Assembly (NCBI GenBank): GCA_049999725.1
Contig: JBNGIS010008718.1
Span: 1 to 35,931 of the forward strand
Source of the DNA: Haplomitrium mnioides
Taxonomy: Eukaryota; Marchantiophyta; Haplomitriopsida; Calobryales
Length of the DNA: 35,931 bases
Reading direction: 5' to 3'
Shown: positions 10,237 through 19,290 of the stretch, piece by piece
Numbering within the stretch: position 1 is the stretch's first letter
Layout: the number at the start of each line of letters is the position of its first letter
Notes under the pieces: generated by a model
Told to the model about the DNA's origin: nothing
The model's input: only the letters and a program-made list of their open reading frames with translations
Databases searched by the model: none
Made by a program: the position numbers and the translations under genes

Positions 10237-10396
10237 CCATTTGTGGATTTTCGCTGCTGCATTATCATCAAACTCAATTTTGATATTTACAACATATGCT
10301 ACTGGAAAAGGCTCGATCCACAATGGTTCCTTAACAGTTTCGGTAGGGGCAGTAGCTACTGCAAACTGTCCAAGAAACATTGGCCCCACAAGGGCA
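10237..10396 (-). pseudogene. Orphan exon-like fragment, unknown product
   Basis: Between a TTTTAAG acceptor (exon from 10396) and a GTGAGA donor (last base 10237), an open segment encodes ALVGPMFLGQFAVATAPTET, then a run including EPLWIEPFPVAYVV and NIKIEFDDNAAAKIHKW. The mix of a hydrophobic start and a well-behaved soluble segment with clean splice signals looks like an exon of a cellular gene. I do not recognise the family. Neighbouring exons are not visible and transposon debris lies on both sides, so it is probably a stranded or captured exon. Confidence 0.4.
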
Positions 10397-10470
10397 CTTA
10401 AAACAACAAAGCATGGACTGGGAGAGAAGTTAGACTCCAACGTTGAAAAATACATAATTTTGGGATATAT

Positions 10471-10665
10471 CAATGAAGATGTGGAGAGTAAAACTAACCA
10501 CAAAACTAATAAGTGGAAGTTTTGCAATAGTCTAGGAAAAACTTACACATCACAACTGTGCAACACCTAGAGTGCAGCCTCCACAATGTGGTATCAGACA
10601 CAAAGTTTAAGACTAGTCAGCCTAATCATGTGTCCCAGTGACAAGCTGCCACAACTTCATACTGC
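10471..10665 (-). repeat. Partial copy of the ETQYED terminal-exon repeat
   Basis: It contains TGTGGAGAGTAAAACTAACC, CACATCACAACTG, GAGTGCAGCC and GACAAGCTGCCACAACTTC in the same order as the copies at 11285 and 15717-17845, but stops before the coding part. In sense orientation (minus) it corresponds only to the presumed 3' untranslated region. Confidence 0.75.
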
Positions 10666-11284
10666 AACTGAAAAATGCATAATTTTGGGATATGTTACAA
10701 TGGTATAAAATTTACAATCCATGTTGGAATGATCAGTTTGACTTGAATCATGACAATACAAAAGTGAATAACCACAATACATGAGAATCGTAGGAACAGG
10801 AAGTAAAAACGAAAAATATCAGCTCCACGGAAGAGGGTGTGCGACAGCAGATTCCCGAGGGCAGAGTCGCAATGTTCTCTCCTCAGCGATTGCAGAATCG
10901 CAATTCTCTTTTCCGCTCGAGAGCAGAATTGCGACATTGTTCCTAAACCCCCAAAACGCAGCTTAATTGTGATCCTTCCTATGGCCAAAACGTAACAACA
11001 TCGCGACCTTGCCTTCTACAGCAGAAAAACACAAGACAATCACGAGCTCCTTCCAGACACCAAAAACGAGATTCTCCTTATAAGCAAATGCAAGCATGCA
11101 GAAGTGATTCGCAATGAGGATTCTTACCCTTCTTTTCTGATTTATATACAGAATATAAAACCAGCAACATGCTGGGAAACAATGGGCCAGCACTAAAATA
11201 ATGAGCATGAACTGGTCTTCACCTGGAAACCAGAAGACCATAGTGTGTGTGGACAAAGAGCAGTTGCTCCAGCTGCATATATAT
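10666..11284. other. Non-coding, LTR-like debris
   Basis: No gene is seen. 10840-10940 has GC-rich pieces with TCGCAAT and CTCAGCGATTGCAGA that resemble the repeat block of the LTR-like sequences at 5754 and 9790. The rest is unrecognised. Confidence 0.35.
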
Positions 11285-11667
11285 AGCTATGAAGTTGTGG
11301 AGAGTAAAACTAACCACAAAAAAAAATAAATGGAAGCTGCAACAGTCTAGGGAAAATCTACACACATCACAACTGCGCAACACACAGAGTGCAGCCCTCA
11401 CAATGTGGTGTCAGACACAAAGTTTCAGACTATTCAGCCTCATCATGTGTAGCAGTGACAAGCTGCCACAACTTCCTGCTGGTTTCGTCAGTTCCCCGAC
11501 AGCAGGTCCAGATCAATCTTCGTACTGAGTTCCTGCCACTTTCTGGAAGTAACAGGAAAACTCCGTCATGATGATGCCTAGCACTCCACCAAGAATCCAA
11601 ACTAATCAAAATCTGTCAACTCTCAAGCATCAGCTTGCGACATCATTCATTTCACTTTAGTTTTATC
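11285..11667 (-). pseudogene. Copy B of the terminal-exon repeat (C-terminus ending GTQYED)
   Basis: On the minus strand an acceptor-like TTGATTAG is followed by an open stretch WILGGVLGIIMTEF, a basic segment and GTQYED, then TGA. After that come about 240 bp that are also conserved in the other copies and look like a 3' untranslated region. The family appears at least six more times at 15717-17845. The peptide combines a short hydrophobic segment with a charged tail, as at the end of a membrane protein. The gene family is not recognised. Confidence 0.55.
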
Positions 11668-11711
11668 TCCTGCTGCATATAGCGTTTGTCTGCTCTCCTG
11701 TGACGACTTCC

Positions 11712-12430
11712 TTTTTTTGTTATCAAAGCAAGAAACTTTAGTTACATTCAAGCATCAAAGGAACAACCATGGCCAGCAATCAGGCTGAGCAGCAAAAACC
11801 ACCAACCTATCAATCCCTTTCGAGAGCCTAGAAAATAAAAATAACCCAATACCCCCAATTCAGATTACTACTAACATCAAAATTCCAGTAAACTGTGTCC
11901 TCATCACGGATACAGAGAAAATGCCTGGCACCCCATGTTCTGTCAAAGGCTTCAAGAATGTTTTCTCTTTTCTATGCTATTCTACTCAATTTTATTTCCT
12001 CTTCATTTTGAGCCTTCGTCCAGTTTCTATACCATCACACCAAGCTTTCTTTCCATACTCAATCATTGTCATCCAGATTTTCTTTTTCAAGCAGTACTTA
12101 TCCATGTGCGTCTTCTTGAACACCATAGCATTCCTGGAAAGCCAGATGGAGTAAAGTACTATTCCTCTTAGTAAGGACCAGATCTCTTGAGTTACAACCA
12201 GTGCCTTCCAGATTCTGTTGCCAAGGATGCATTGCTGTCAGGTTGGCTTCCAATTTTTGGTACTCTCCCAAATGGAGAACATTAATCTGTTAATAAGATT
12301 TCCTTCCCATTTCCAGATAGTGCTGATCCTAGGACAAAGTCAGAAACAGTGAATAAAATCGTCCAGTAAATCTTCCTTGCAGCATACACATCTTGCATGA
12401 CTCTCCCGTGACTTTTCTTTGTATGGACAT
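11712..12430 (-). mobile_element. 5'-truncated LINE, 3' end, minus strand
   Basis: Read on the minus strand it parallels 14930-15596: the zf-RVT region (cysteines plus an FTGRFYSLFL-like run), an EYQK..EANLTAMHP segment, LEAFDRTWGARHFLCIRDED, and YWNFDVSSNL, followed by a 3' UTR and an A-tract (T-run 11712-11718 on plus). Several frameshifts and stops are present. It is the same family as the LINE ending at 15596. Confidence 0.75.
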
Positions 12431-12439
12431 GCAGGTGAT

Positions 12440-12600
12440 CACACCTGCTTCTTCGCTTCTGCTCCCTGCGACAACAAAACATAATTTGTCTCAGGAAGCA
12501 CCTGGTGATGACACGTGGCACCTCCAGGATCTGCCACATCACCCCCTCTAAACCTTCCACCAAACTAGCTATTTTGAGTTAATTATTAGTAGGAGTAATA
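12440..12600 (-). mobile_element. Fragment of the copia-like LTR family, minus strand
   Basis: On the minus strand it reads TAGCTAGTTTGGTGGAAGG, then CCTGGAGGTGCCACGTGTCA and CACCAGGTGCTTCC. These are the blocks, in the same order, seen at 5280-5350 and 9430-9530. No coding content. It abuts the LINE fragment at 12430. Confidence 0.5.
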
Positions 12601-13083
12601 GCAAGAGAGAATGATCAGGGAAAGCTACTAGTCTGGCCACAGTGTGCTGGACAAGGTCCTCAAAACCCGTCTTCAAAACAGGTCCTTCTGGCAAAGGAAA
12701 TTCTGGAGGACGGTCCCATTTTCTTGGAAATGTCTTCAGAGGATGATTCACTGCATCATAGTGTAATTCCCTCTAGGCTTTCCTTGGAACTAGAGATTTG
12801 ATGACGTATCAGGCCATCAATTAGAGGAACTAGAGTGTTTGTGAAGTTTGCTTTGGTTATAGATGTTGATAACACTTTGGATTGATGGCCTAGGGCTAGT
12901 GATCTACCTTAGGAGGACGTGTGATAGGTTCTATTGGCATGTAGCTGTCGCCGGACATCTTTGTGTCCCGACTTGCCTACCTTTGAGGAAGTGGTTCACT
13001 TTAGTCCAGACTTTGATGTTTTGCAGCTTCGGTGGTTGTATTTGAGGTGTGGAAATAAAGTTTTTACTTCCTGTCAAAAAAAA
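12601..13083 (+). mobile_element. Unassigned repeat DNA ending in a LINE-like 3' tail
   Basis: 12780-13083 has a non-coding stretch ending AATAAAGTTTTTACTTCC, then TGTC and an A-tract, much like the end of the LINE at 15596. I read it as the 3' end of a related non-LTR element, immediately followed by another LINE fragment. 12601-12780 is unrecognised. Confidence 0.4.
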
Positions 13084-13348
13084 GAAAAAGAGAAAGCACT
13101 CTTGAAGCCTTTGACAGAGCATGTGGTGCCAGGCATTTGCTCTGTATCTGTGATGAGAATACTGTTTATTGGAATCTAGATGTTAGTTGATTTGGATCGA
13201 AAGTATTGGATTACTGATGTATTCTAGGCAAGATTCTGAAAGGGGTTGATAGGTTGGTAATTTTGCCGTTAGGCCTGATTGTTGGCTGCAGTATTTTCTG
13301 TGATGCATGAAAGTAAACAAAGTTGTTTGCTTTCAGTCAAAAAAAGGC
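13084..13348 (+). mobile_element. Short LINE 3' end, plus strand
   Basis: The last ~90 coding bases match the C-terminus of the LINE protein at 14115-15443 (LKPLTEH frame; CGARHLLCICDE; VYWNLDVS). The 3' UTR then follows, with AAAGTTGTTTGCTTTC, GTC and an A-tract at about 13342-13348. It is strongly 5'-truncated, as is usual for LINE insertions. Confidence 0.75.
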
Positions 13349-13371
13349 AAGCCAACGTTCATCTGGGTCAC

Positions 13372-14100
13372 CTTGCAGGCAGATCAGCTTCTCAGGGAGA
13401 ATTTTTCCATTAACCTTGAACCACTTAGCTGTTTCACATGCAGGCATTGGGAGATAGTCCTCAATTGTGCAGGGACGTAGATGAGTCATAGTGACATGCT
13501 GCCGGACAGGAAAACTGAGATGGAGAGTGGTTCACCAGTGTGTTGTATCTAACTGTCCTGGATGCTGTATTGTAGGATTGCCAAAGTACCTTGAAGTAGT
13601 GAGACGAAAGGTGATCCATCACATTGCTTGATGCTAGGGCTTCAATGTTCCAGCCACTCCTTGCACTGGTTGTACCAGTTTATCAGGTCCCTTGTAGCAG
13701 CTTGTCGGGACACTTCCAGAGCCCTGTCTGCGTATCTGGTCTGCGTCGTGCCACAAAGATTGAATGTAGTGCACCAGCTTCTGTACTGCATATGCTTTGA
13801 ATGACATCAAACTCTCCAACAAGGATGTGAAGAGTAGTTTTCTGGGCATCTGCTAGCCTGGTGAGGGGCAGTTTGAGTGGTTTCTCCCCATGATTTAACC
13901 ACATTATAGGGGTTAAGGATGGTCCCGAGATCTTCCCACCATAGATGGTCCTAGAAATGAAAAATGTGTGAAAGAGGTCCACCATGATTGCAATGTTCTA
14001 TATGTCCTGTTGCTTGCACCAGCTATTGATTTGATATAGGCTCACCAGGCCTGCTGTTGATCTGCAGTCAGCACCAAAGCTCCATCCTCCATAAGCATGT
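13372..14100 (-). pseudogene. Fragment of an unrecognised cellular protein (copy 1)
   Basis: The minus strand reads without a stop for long stretches: AYGGWSFGADCRSTAGLVSL, VDLFHTFFISRTIYGG, KPLKLPLTRLADAQKTTLHI, then RRRPDTQT. After a frame change it continues ADRALEVSRQ-like, INWYNQC and CETAKWFKVNGKILPEKLIC, a short Cys-containing module. At least one stop and two frameshifts are present. A second, more decayed copy lies at 17893-18450. The helical, Trp/Cys-rich sequence is not a retroelement protein I recognise, so I leave the function open. In both copies the terminal-exon repeat lies downstream on the same strand, which hints that they belonged to one gene. Confidence 0.45.
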
Positions 14101-15596
14101 AGCTGTATACCTAGGTGTCTGTATTGCTCCTCAATTGTGTCTTGAGAGAGAGACCAGCATTGAGATGGTCTCAGGCAGGGATCAACGTGATTGGGGACCT
14201 ATGGAATCGTCAAACATATGAGTTCCTTGAGTGGAAGGAGGCACAAGGGCGCTACCAGCTTCACAAAAAGCATGAGCGTAAACAGCATGACATGATAGCA
14301 AAGATCCCTGAAAGATGGATATCACGCCTCCTTGAGGGGCCAGGACACATACGAAAAGGAGACTGGACCGGAGTTTTCACGTCTACACAAGAGACTCACC
14401 CGATCGCAATATCCCTGTGGAGTGCTGATACTGATCTGAAAGCGGGCATCCTGACTCAGGCCTCTTCGCTCCCCCTTTCATGCTCATGGTTCTTTGTCAC
14501 CTCTATATCTACCGTGCTGACCGAAGGAAATCGACCTCAGCTTCCTCCTTCAGTGATTATGAGGAAAATGAGAGTTTGCACAGTGCCCAAAGGTCAGAAT
14601 TCTGAGTATAAACTAATTGGCTCCTTTATCGGAGAGGGAGACTGGGACCCGGGAATGTGGGTTTGGAAAGATAACTCCCCCCTCAGCAGCTACTCCACCA
14701 AGAAAGGTTGTCGGCTCATCCTGGACCGGCCATCTACAGTAGTTCCGGTTCTGGACCGCTGGAAAGCACACGGTCTGATCGACTCTGCACACTCCTCCAG
14801 ATGGACTGATATATGGTACACGAGCAGATCAGCAAAAGAGGCCTCATTAATGTGGCTTATTGTCCAAAGACGTGTGCAAGTTGGGAGCTTCAGAAAAAAA
14901 ACAGAGAAGCCTGGCTTTGAGATTGATGCTCGATGTGTCTACTGCAAGGAGGATTCATTGGAAGACTTCATTCACTGTTTCTGGCTCTGTCCTAGGATCA
15001 ACACAATCTGGAAGTGGGCAGGAAATATCATTAACAGACTAGTGTTCTCCATTTGGAGGAATACCAAAAGGTGGAAGCCAACGTGGCAGCAATGCATCCT
15101 AGGCGACAGAATTCCAAAGGCTCTGGTCGTAGCACAAGAGATCTGGTCCTTACTAAGAGGAACAGTACTTTACTCCATATGGCTGTCCAGGAATGCAATA
15201 GTGTTCGAAAAGTCGCACATGAATATATACTGCTTAAAAAAGAAAATCTGGATGAGACCGATTGAGTACGGAAAGAAAGCTTGCCGTGATGCTTGTAAAG
15301 ACTGGACAAAGGCTCAAAATGAAGAGAAAAGAGAACAAATTCTTGAAGCCTTTGACAGAACATGGGGCGCAAGGCATTTGCTTTGTATCCGTGATGAGGA
15401 CTCAGTTTACTGGAATTTTGACGTTAGTAGTAACCTGGATTGAGGGCATTGGGTTACTGTTGTTTACTAGGCTAGATCCCGAAAGGGATTGAGTGGTTGT
15501 TGGTTCTTGCCACTCGGCCTGATTGCTGGCCACGGTTGTACCCTTGGTGCGTGAAAATAAATAAAGTTGTTTGCTTTCGGTCAAAAAAAAAAAAAA
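14100..15596 (+). mobile_element. LINE (non-LTR retrotransposon), 3' portion with poly-A tail
   Basis: It comprises the 442-codon frame at 14115-15443, a roughly 140-bp 3' UTR with AATAAATAAAGTTGTTTGC, and an A-tract at 15583-15596. Endonuclease and catalytic reverse transcriptase domains are absent, so it is a 5'-truncated insertion. Two shorter relatives lie within 4 kb (11712-12430 minus, 13084-13348 plus). Confidence 0.8.
14115..15443 (+). CDS. LINE ORF2 C-terminal part with reverse-transcriptase zinc-binding (zf-RVT) domain
   Basis: 442 codons, unbroken. Residues about 1-200 resemble the linker after the reverse transcriptase of plant LINEs (INVIGDLWNRQTYEFLEWKE, IPERWISRLLEG). Residues about 230-300 form the zf-RVT module: RWTDIWY..., then C-V-Y-C (CVYCKEDSLEDFIHCFWLCP), the Cys/His set with a following Trp. 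The C-terminus ends FDRTWGARHLLCIRDEDSV and YWNFDVSSNLD. In a full element this module follows the reverse transcriptase and is thought to bind nucleic acid. The true protein start is lost, so the ATG at 14115 is only the first available Met. The intact frame suggests a fairly young insertion. Confidence 0.8.
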   Translation: MSVLLLNCVLRERPALRWSQAGINVIGDLWNRQTYEFLEWKEAQGRYQLHKKHERKQHDMIAKIPERWISRLLEGPGHIRKGDWTGVFTSTQETHPIAISLWSADTDLKAGILTQASSLPLSCSWFFVTSISTVLTEGNRPQLPPSVIMRKMRVCTVPKGQNSEYKLIGSFIGEGDWDPGMWVWKDNSPLSSYSTKKGCRLILDRPSTVVPVLDRWKAHGLIDSAHSSRWTDIWYTSRSAKEASLMWLIVQRRVQVGSFRKKTEKPGFEIDARCVYCKEDSLEDFIHCFWLCPRINTIWKWAGNIINRLVFSIWRNTKRWKPTWQQCILGDRIPKALVVAQEIWSLLRGTVLYSIWLSRNAIVFEKSHMNIYCLKKKIWMRPIEYGKKACRDACKDWTKAQNEEKREQILEAFDRTWGARHLLCIRDEDSVYWNFDVSSNLD

Positions 15597-15640
15597 GAGA
15601 GAGAGAGAATATAATATAATATAATTTGATTAAAGTCCAG
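15597..15640 (+). repeat. (GA)n (TATAA)n low-complexity tract after LINE poly-A
   Basis: GAGAGAGAGAGA followed by ATATAATATAATATAATTTG, directly behind the LINE A-tract. It probably grew from the tail or the target site. Confidence 0.8.
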
Positions 15641-15716
15641 AGCCACCCTGAGGCCACAAGGACTAAGAGCACAATGCACACTGATGTGTAGAACAAGGTA
15701 CAAAAACAGAGTAATC

Positions 15717-17845
15717 TATAGTTATGAAGAAGTGGGGAGTAAAACTAACCACAAAAACATATTAGTTATGAAGCTGTGGAGAGCAAAACTAACCACAACA
15801 ACACTTCAATGGAAGCTGCAATAGTCTAGGAAAAACCTACACATATCACAACTGTGCACGCATAGAGTGCAGCCTTGACTCTGGTGTCAGACACAAAGTT
15901 TCAGACTATTCAGCCTCATCATGTGTAGCAGTGACAAGCTGCCACAACTTCCTGCTGGTTTCGTCAGTTCCCGACAGCACGTCCTGATCAATCGTCGTAC
16001 TGAGTTTCTGCCACTTTTCGGAAGTAACGGGAAAACTCAGTCATGATGATGCCTAGCACTCCACCAAGAATCCAACTAATCAAAGTCTGTCAACTCTCAA
16101 GCATCAGCTTGTGACATCATTCATTTCACTTTAGTTTGATCTTGTGAAGCAAACATCCAAGAGCATAACTCCAGAGAGGTCTGCCGAAAAGTTAGCGATT
16201 GGGGCCCTCTGCACCCTGAACATAGCACATGAAGCGCATCACTGGTGACTACTTGGATGCAGAACATCCACTAAAGTCACTGAATATATTAGTTATGAAG
16301 CTGTGGAGAGCAAAACTAACCACAACAACACTTAAATGGAAGCTGCAATAGTCTAGGAAAAACCTACACATATCACAACTGTGCACGCATAGAGTGCAGC
16401 CTTGACAATGTGGTGTCAGACACAAAGTTTCAGACTATTCAGCCTCATCATGTGTAGCAGTGACAAGCTGCCACAACTTCCTGCTGGTTTCGTCAGTTCC
16501 CGACAGCACGTCCTGATCAATCGTCGTACTGAGTTTCTGCCACTTTCCGGAAGTAACGGGAAAACTCAGTCATGATGATGCCTAGCACTCCACCAAGAAT
16601 CCAACTAATTAAAATCTGTCAACTCTCAAGCATAAGCTTGCGACATCATTCATTTCACTTTAGTTTGATCTTGTGAAGCAAACATCCAAGAGCATAACTC
16701 CCAGAGAGGTCTGCTGAAAAGTTAGTGATTGGGGCCTTCTGCACCCTGAACATAGCACTTGAACCACGAAAACATATAAATGAAAGTTGCAATAGTCCAG
16801 AAAAATCCTACAGACATCACAACTGCGCAACACATAGAGTGCAGCCTTCACAATTTGGTGTCAGACACAAAGTTTCAGACCAATCAACCTCATCATGTGT
16901 AGAAGTGACAAGCTGCCACAACTTCCTGCTGGTTTCATCAGTTCCCAACAGCAGGTCCAGATCCATCTTTGTACTGAGTTTCTCCCACTTTCAGGAAGTA
17001 ACCGGAAAAATCAATCATGATGAAGCCTAGCACTCCACCAAGAATCCAAACTAATCAAAATCTGTCAACTCTCAAGCATCAGCTTGAGACATTATTCATT
17101 TCACTTTAGTTTGATCTTGTGAAGCAGACATCCAAGAGATCAACTCTCAAAGAGGTCTGATGTAAGGTTAGTGATTGAGGCCCTTCTTTACCCTGGACAT
17201 AGGACATGAAGAGCATCACTGGTGACGACTTGGTCCGCTAAAGTCACTGGACAATATAGTTATGAAGATGTGGAGACTAAAACTAACCACAAAAACAAAA
17301 AAATGGAAGTTGCACTTGTCTAGGAAAATCCTACACACATCTCAACTGCACAACATGTAGAGTGCAGCCTTCACAACGTGGTGTCAGACACAACGTTTCA
17401 GACTAATCAGCCTCAACATGTGTAGCAGTGACAAGCTACCACAACTTCCTACTGGTTTAGTCAATTCCTGACAGCAGGTCCAGATCAATCTTCGTACTGA
17501 GTTTCTGCCACTTCCCAGAAGTACCAGGAAAACACAGTCGTAAGTATGTATATTAGTTATGAAGTTGTGGAGAGCAAAACTAACCACAACAACACTTAAA
17601 TGGAAGCTGCAATAGTCTAGGAAAAACCTACACATATCACAACTGTGCATGCATAGAGTGCAGCCTTGACAATGTGGTGTCAGACACAAAGTTTCAGACT
17701 ATTCAGCCTCATCATGTGTAGCAGTGACAAGCTGCCACAACTTCCTGCTGGTTTCGTCAGTCGACATTCATCATAAGTATGTATACATAGTTATGAAGTT
17801 AAGGAGAGTAAAACTAACCACAAAAACAAATAAATGGAAGCTGCA
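15717..17845 (-). repeat. Tandem array of a terminal exon plus 3' UTR (~515-bp units)
   Basis: Units begin (plus orientation) with TTAGTTATGAAGCTGTGGAG at about 15774, 16289, 17259, 17554 and 17789. Another unit starting near 16763 has lost its first bases, and a short piece precedes at 15721. Full units are about 515 bp; those from 17259 onward are truncated. On the minus strand each full unit carries the same peptide, with an acceptor-like TTAG, WILGGVLGIIMTEFSRYF and a KVAETQYDD end followed by TGA (units at 15774 and 16289). In the 16763 unit the stop has become TGG, and the 17259 unit has lost the upstream part. The first two full units are nearly identical, so duplication is partly recent. 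The parent gene is not recognised. Confidence 0.75.
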
Positions 17846-17892
17846 TATGTGTAGGTATACTCATATTTCATAGTATCTGGGCCAGCAGTCTT

Positions 17893-18150
17893 ATTGTCAT
17901 CTTGGACCATTTGGCTGTTTCACATTGCATTGGAGGCACAGCAGCTTCTCAGGCTGTATCTCATTGTCCATCTTGGACCATTGGTCTGTTTCACATGGCA
18001 TTGGAGGCACACCAGCTTCTCAGGCTGTGTCTTATTGTCATCTTAATCCATTTGGCTGTTTCACATCGCATTGGAGGCACACTAGCTTCTCAGGCTGTAT
18101 CTTATTGTCCAAATTGGACCATTTGGCTGTTTCACATCGTAGTCGATGGG
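17893..18150 (-). repeat. 70-bp tandem repeat encoding a short Cys module
   Basis: Unit starts (ATTGTC) lie at 17893, 17963, 18034 and 18104, a period of 70-71 bp and about 3.6 copies. On the minus strand each unit reads as a variant of CETAKWSKxDNxIQPEKLxC followed by LQC. That module is present once at the end of the gene fragment at 13372-14100. Because 70 is not a multiple of three, frame is not kept from unit to unit, so the expansion is DNA-level amplification of a former coding segment. Confidence 0.8.
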
Positions 18151-18450
18151 AACCAGTGTGGAGTTGTGTGAGAATGTGAACCATTTGGATTGTCGTCGGT
18201 GTTACTTGTTAGCTATTGTTGAAGTGCTGTTGATCAGCCTGTTGGAGTCGACAGTTCTGAATGCTGCATTGTAGGACTGCCAGAGGACCGTGAAGTAGTG
18301 TATTCTATGAGCACAATTCCTGAATATTCGGGAAAACCCTCTATGTTCAGTCCCCACCTTCCGAGCCATTTCTGGGATTAGTCATACCAATTTGTAGGGT
18401 CTCCTGAGGCTACTTGGCGTGTTGCCTCCATAGCCCTTGCTGAGTATCTG
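17893..18450 (-). pseudogene. Fragment of the same unrecognised cellular protein (copy 2)
   Basis: The minus strand reads YSARAMEATRQVASGDPTNW, QKWLGRWGLN and VLWQSYNAAFRT, aligning with the ADRALEVSRQ, LINWYNQCKEWLEHW and ILQYSIQDS part of copy 1 at 13372-14100. It runs into the 70-bp repeats of the Cys module. Stops and frame changes are frequent. The array of terminal exons lies downstream on the same strand, the same order as copy 1 followed by copy B. Confidence 0.45.
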
Positions 18451-18884
18451 GATAGTACATTAAGAAAACTGAAAAGCGAAATTCCACAGCGCAGATTGAA
18501 TTCGACCTGAAACAGAGGGAGGAAATGCTTCCTCAACACGAATGGCACAGAACTAGTTGTAGGAGGCGTTATGAACCGAAAGTGGAGAGGACAACGCAGA
18601 CACGATATGATGCGATTATGATTTCGAATATGAGAGATGTGACCATGCACACTCTAAACAATGTACATAGAAAAGGGAGGGGCGACCCCCTTAAATCCCT
18701 GATACTATCTGAGCGGATGCATATCGCAAATCAAACAGGAAATGCAAATAAAGCAAAGGTGGGATTTACGATGCAGGTGCTGGACGCGGCTCATCCCTTG
18801 TCGATGAACTCTTCTTCCGCTGGCAGTGCGATGCGCTTTGAGCAACCGAAAAATAAAAAAATTTCTTGGAACACCAACTGTTGA
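18449..18884 (+). CDS. Open reading frame of unknown function (exon-like or transposon-derived)
   Basis: An open stretch runs from just after a TAG at 18446-18448 to TGA at 18882-18884; the first ATG at 18525 gives 119 residues. Upstream of that ATG the frame continues with a plausible composition (IEFDLKQREE), and ATAG before 18449 could be an acceptor, so this may be an exon. The product is polar and basic, with HEWHRTSCRRRYEPKVERTT and a Ser-rich end. No domain is recognised. It lies between the cellular-gene debris and the MULE. Its GC content is higher than that of its AT-rich neighbour at 18890-19060. Confidence 0.35.
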
Positions 18885-19064
18885 CACATGTCCCCATTTT
18901 AGAGGCGACTCCAAATTAGTTATGACTAACTAATTAATACACTATTTAACCTAACTAAATTATCTTCAGATAAATTTAGCAAAGGAAATTGTCCTTGGAA
19001 GGGACTGTACACTAACATGTATAAGTATTAATATGAGTTAGTAGGCTAATATAGAATTAATCTA
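18885..19064. other. AT-rich DNA up to the MULE target site
   Basis: No gene. It ends in the left target duplication (ATTAATCTA, 19056-19064) of the MULE. Confidence 0.5.
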
Positions 19065-19154
19065 GGGAAGCCCTATTCTGCCACCACTTTTCGCTATTCT
19101 ACCCCCATCTTGCACCTCTAAATAAAATTATGATAAAATATTGGCCTATGATTG
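19065..19154 (+). repeat. MULE left terminal inverted repeat
   Basis: Begins GGGAAGCCCTATTCTGCC. It contains two copies of CTATTCT(G/A)CC about 21 bp apart, a candidate doubled transposase-binding site. It pairs with 21430-21519. Confidence 0.9.
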
Positions 19155-19290
19155 ATTGTACTAGACTTTCACCGCGAAATCACTTCAATGCATTTCCCAT
19201 ACATTCTACTTGTTTTACCGACTTCTACTCGTTTCAACACATCGGATCAATATTCCAACTCTCATACCGCTCTGACCACATGAACATACC

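Noticed and set aside
9925-10570. Two overlapping ~200-residue frames on opposite strands
   Set aside because: Most of each frame covers LTR-like repeats and short tandem duplications. Only the 10237-10396 minus segment with splice signals has a protein-like character.
13634-14100. Assignment of the minus-strand fragment to the LINE reverse transcriptase
   Set aside because: It lacks the reverse-transcriptase motifs (no xxDD), is opposite in strand to the adjacent LINE, and has its own paralogue at 17893-18450 without LINE sequence.
17902-18179. Plus-strand frames rich in HIALEAHQLL-like repeats
   Set aside because: Antisense translation of the 70-bp tandem repeat; the minus strand has the module shared with 13372-14100.
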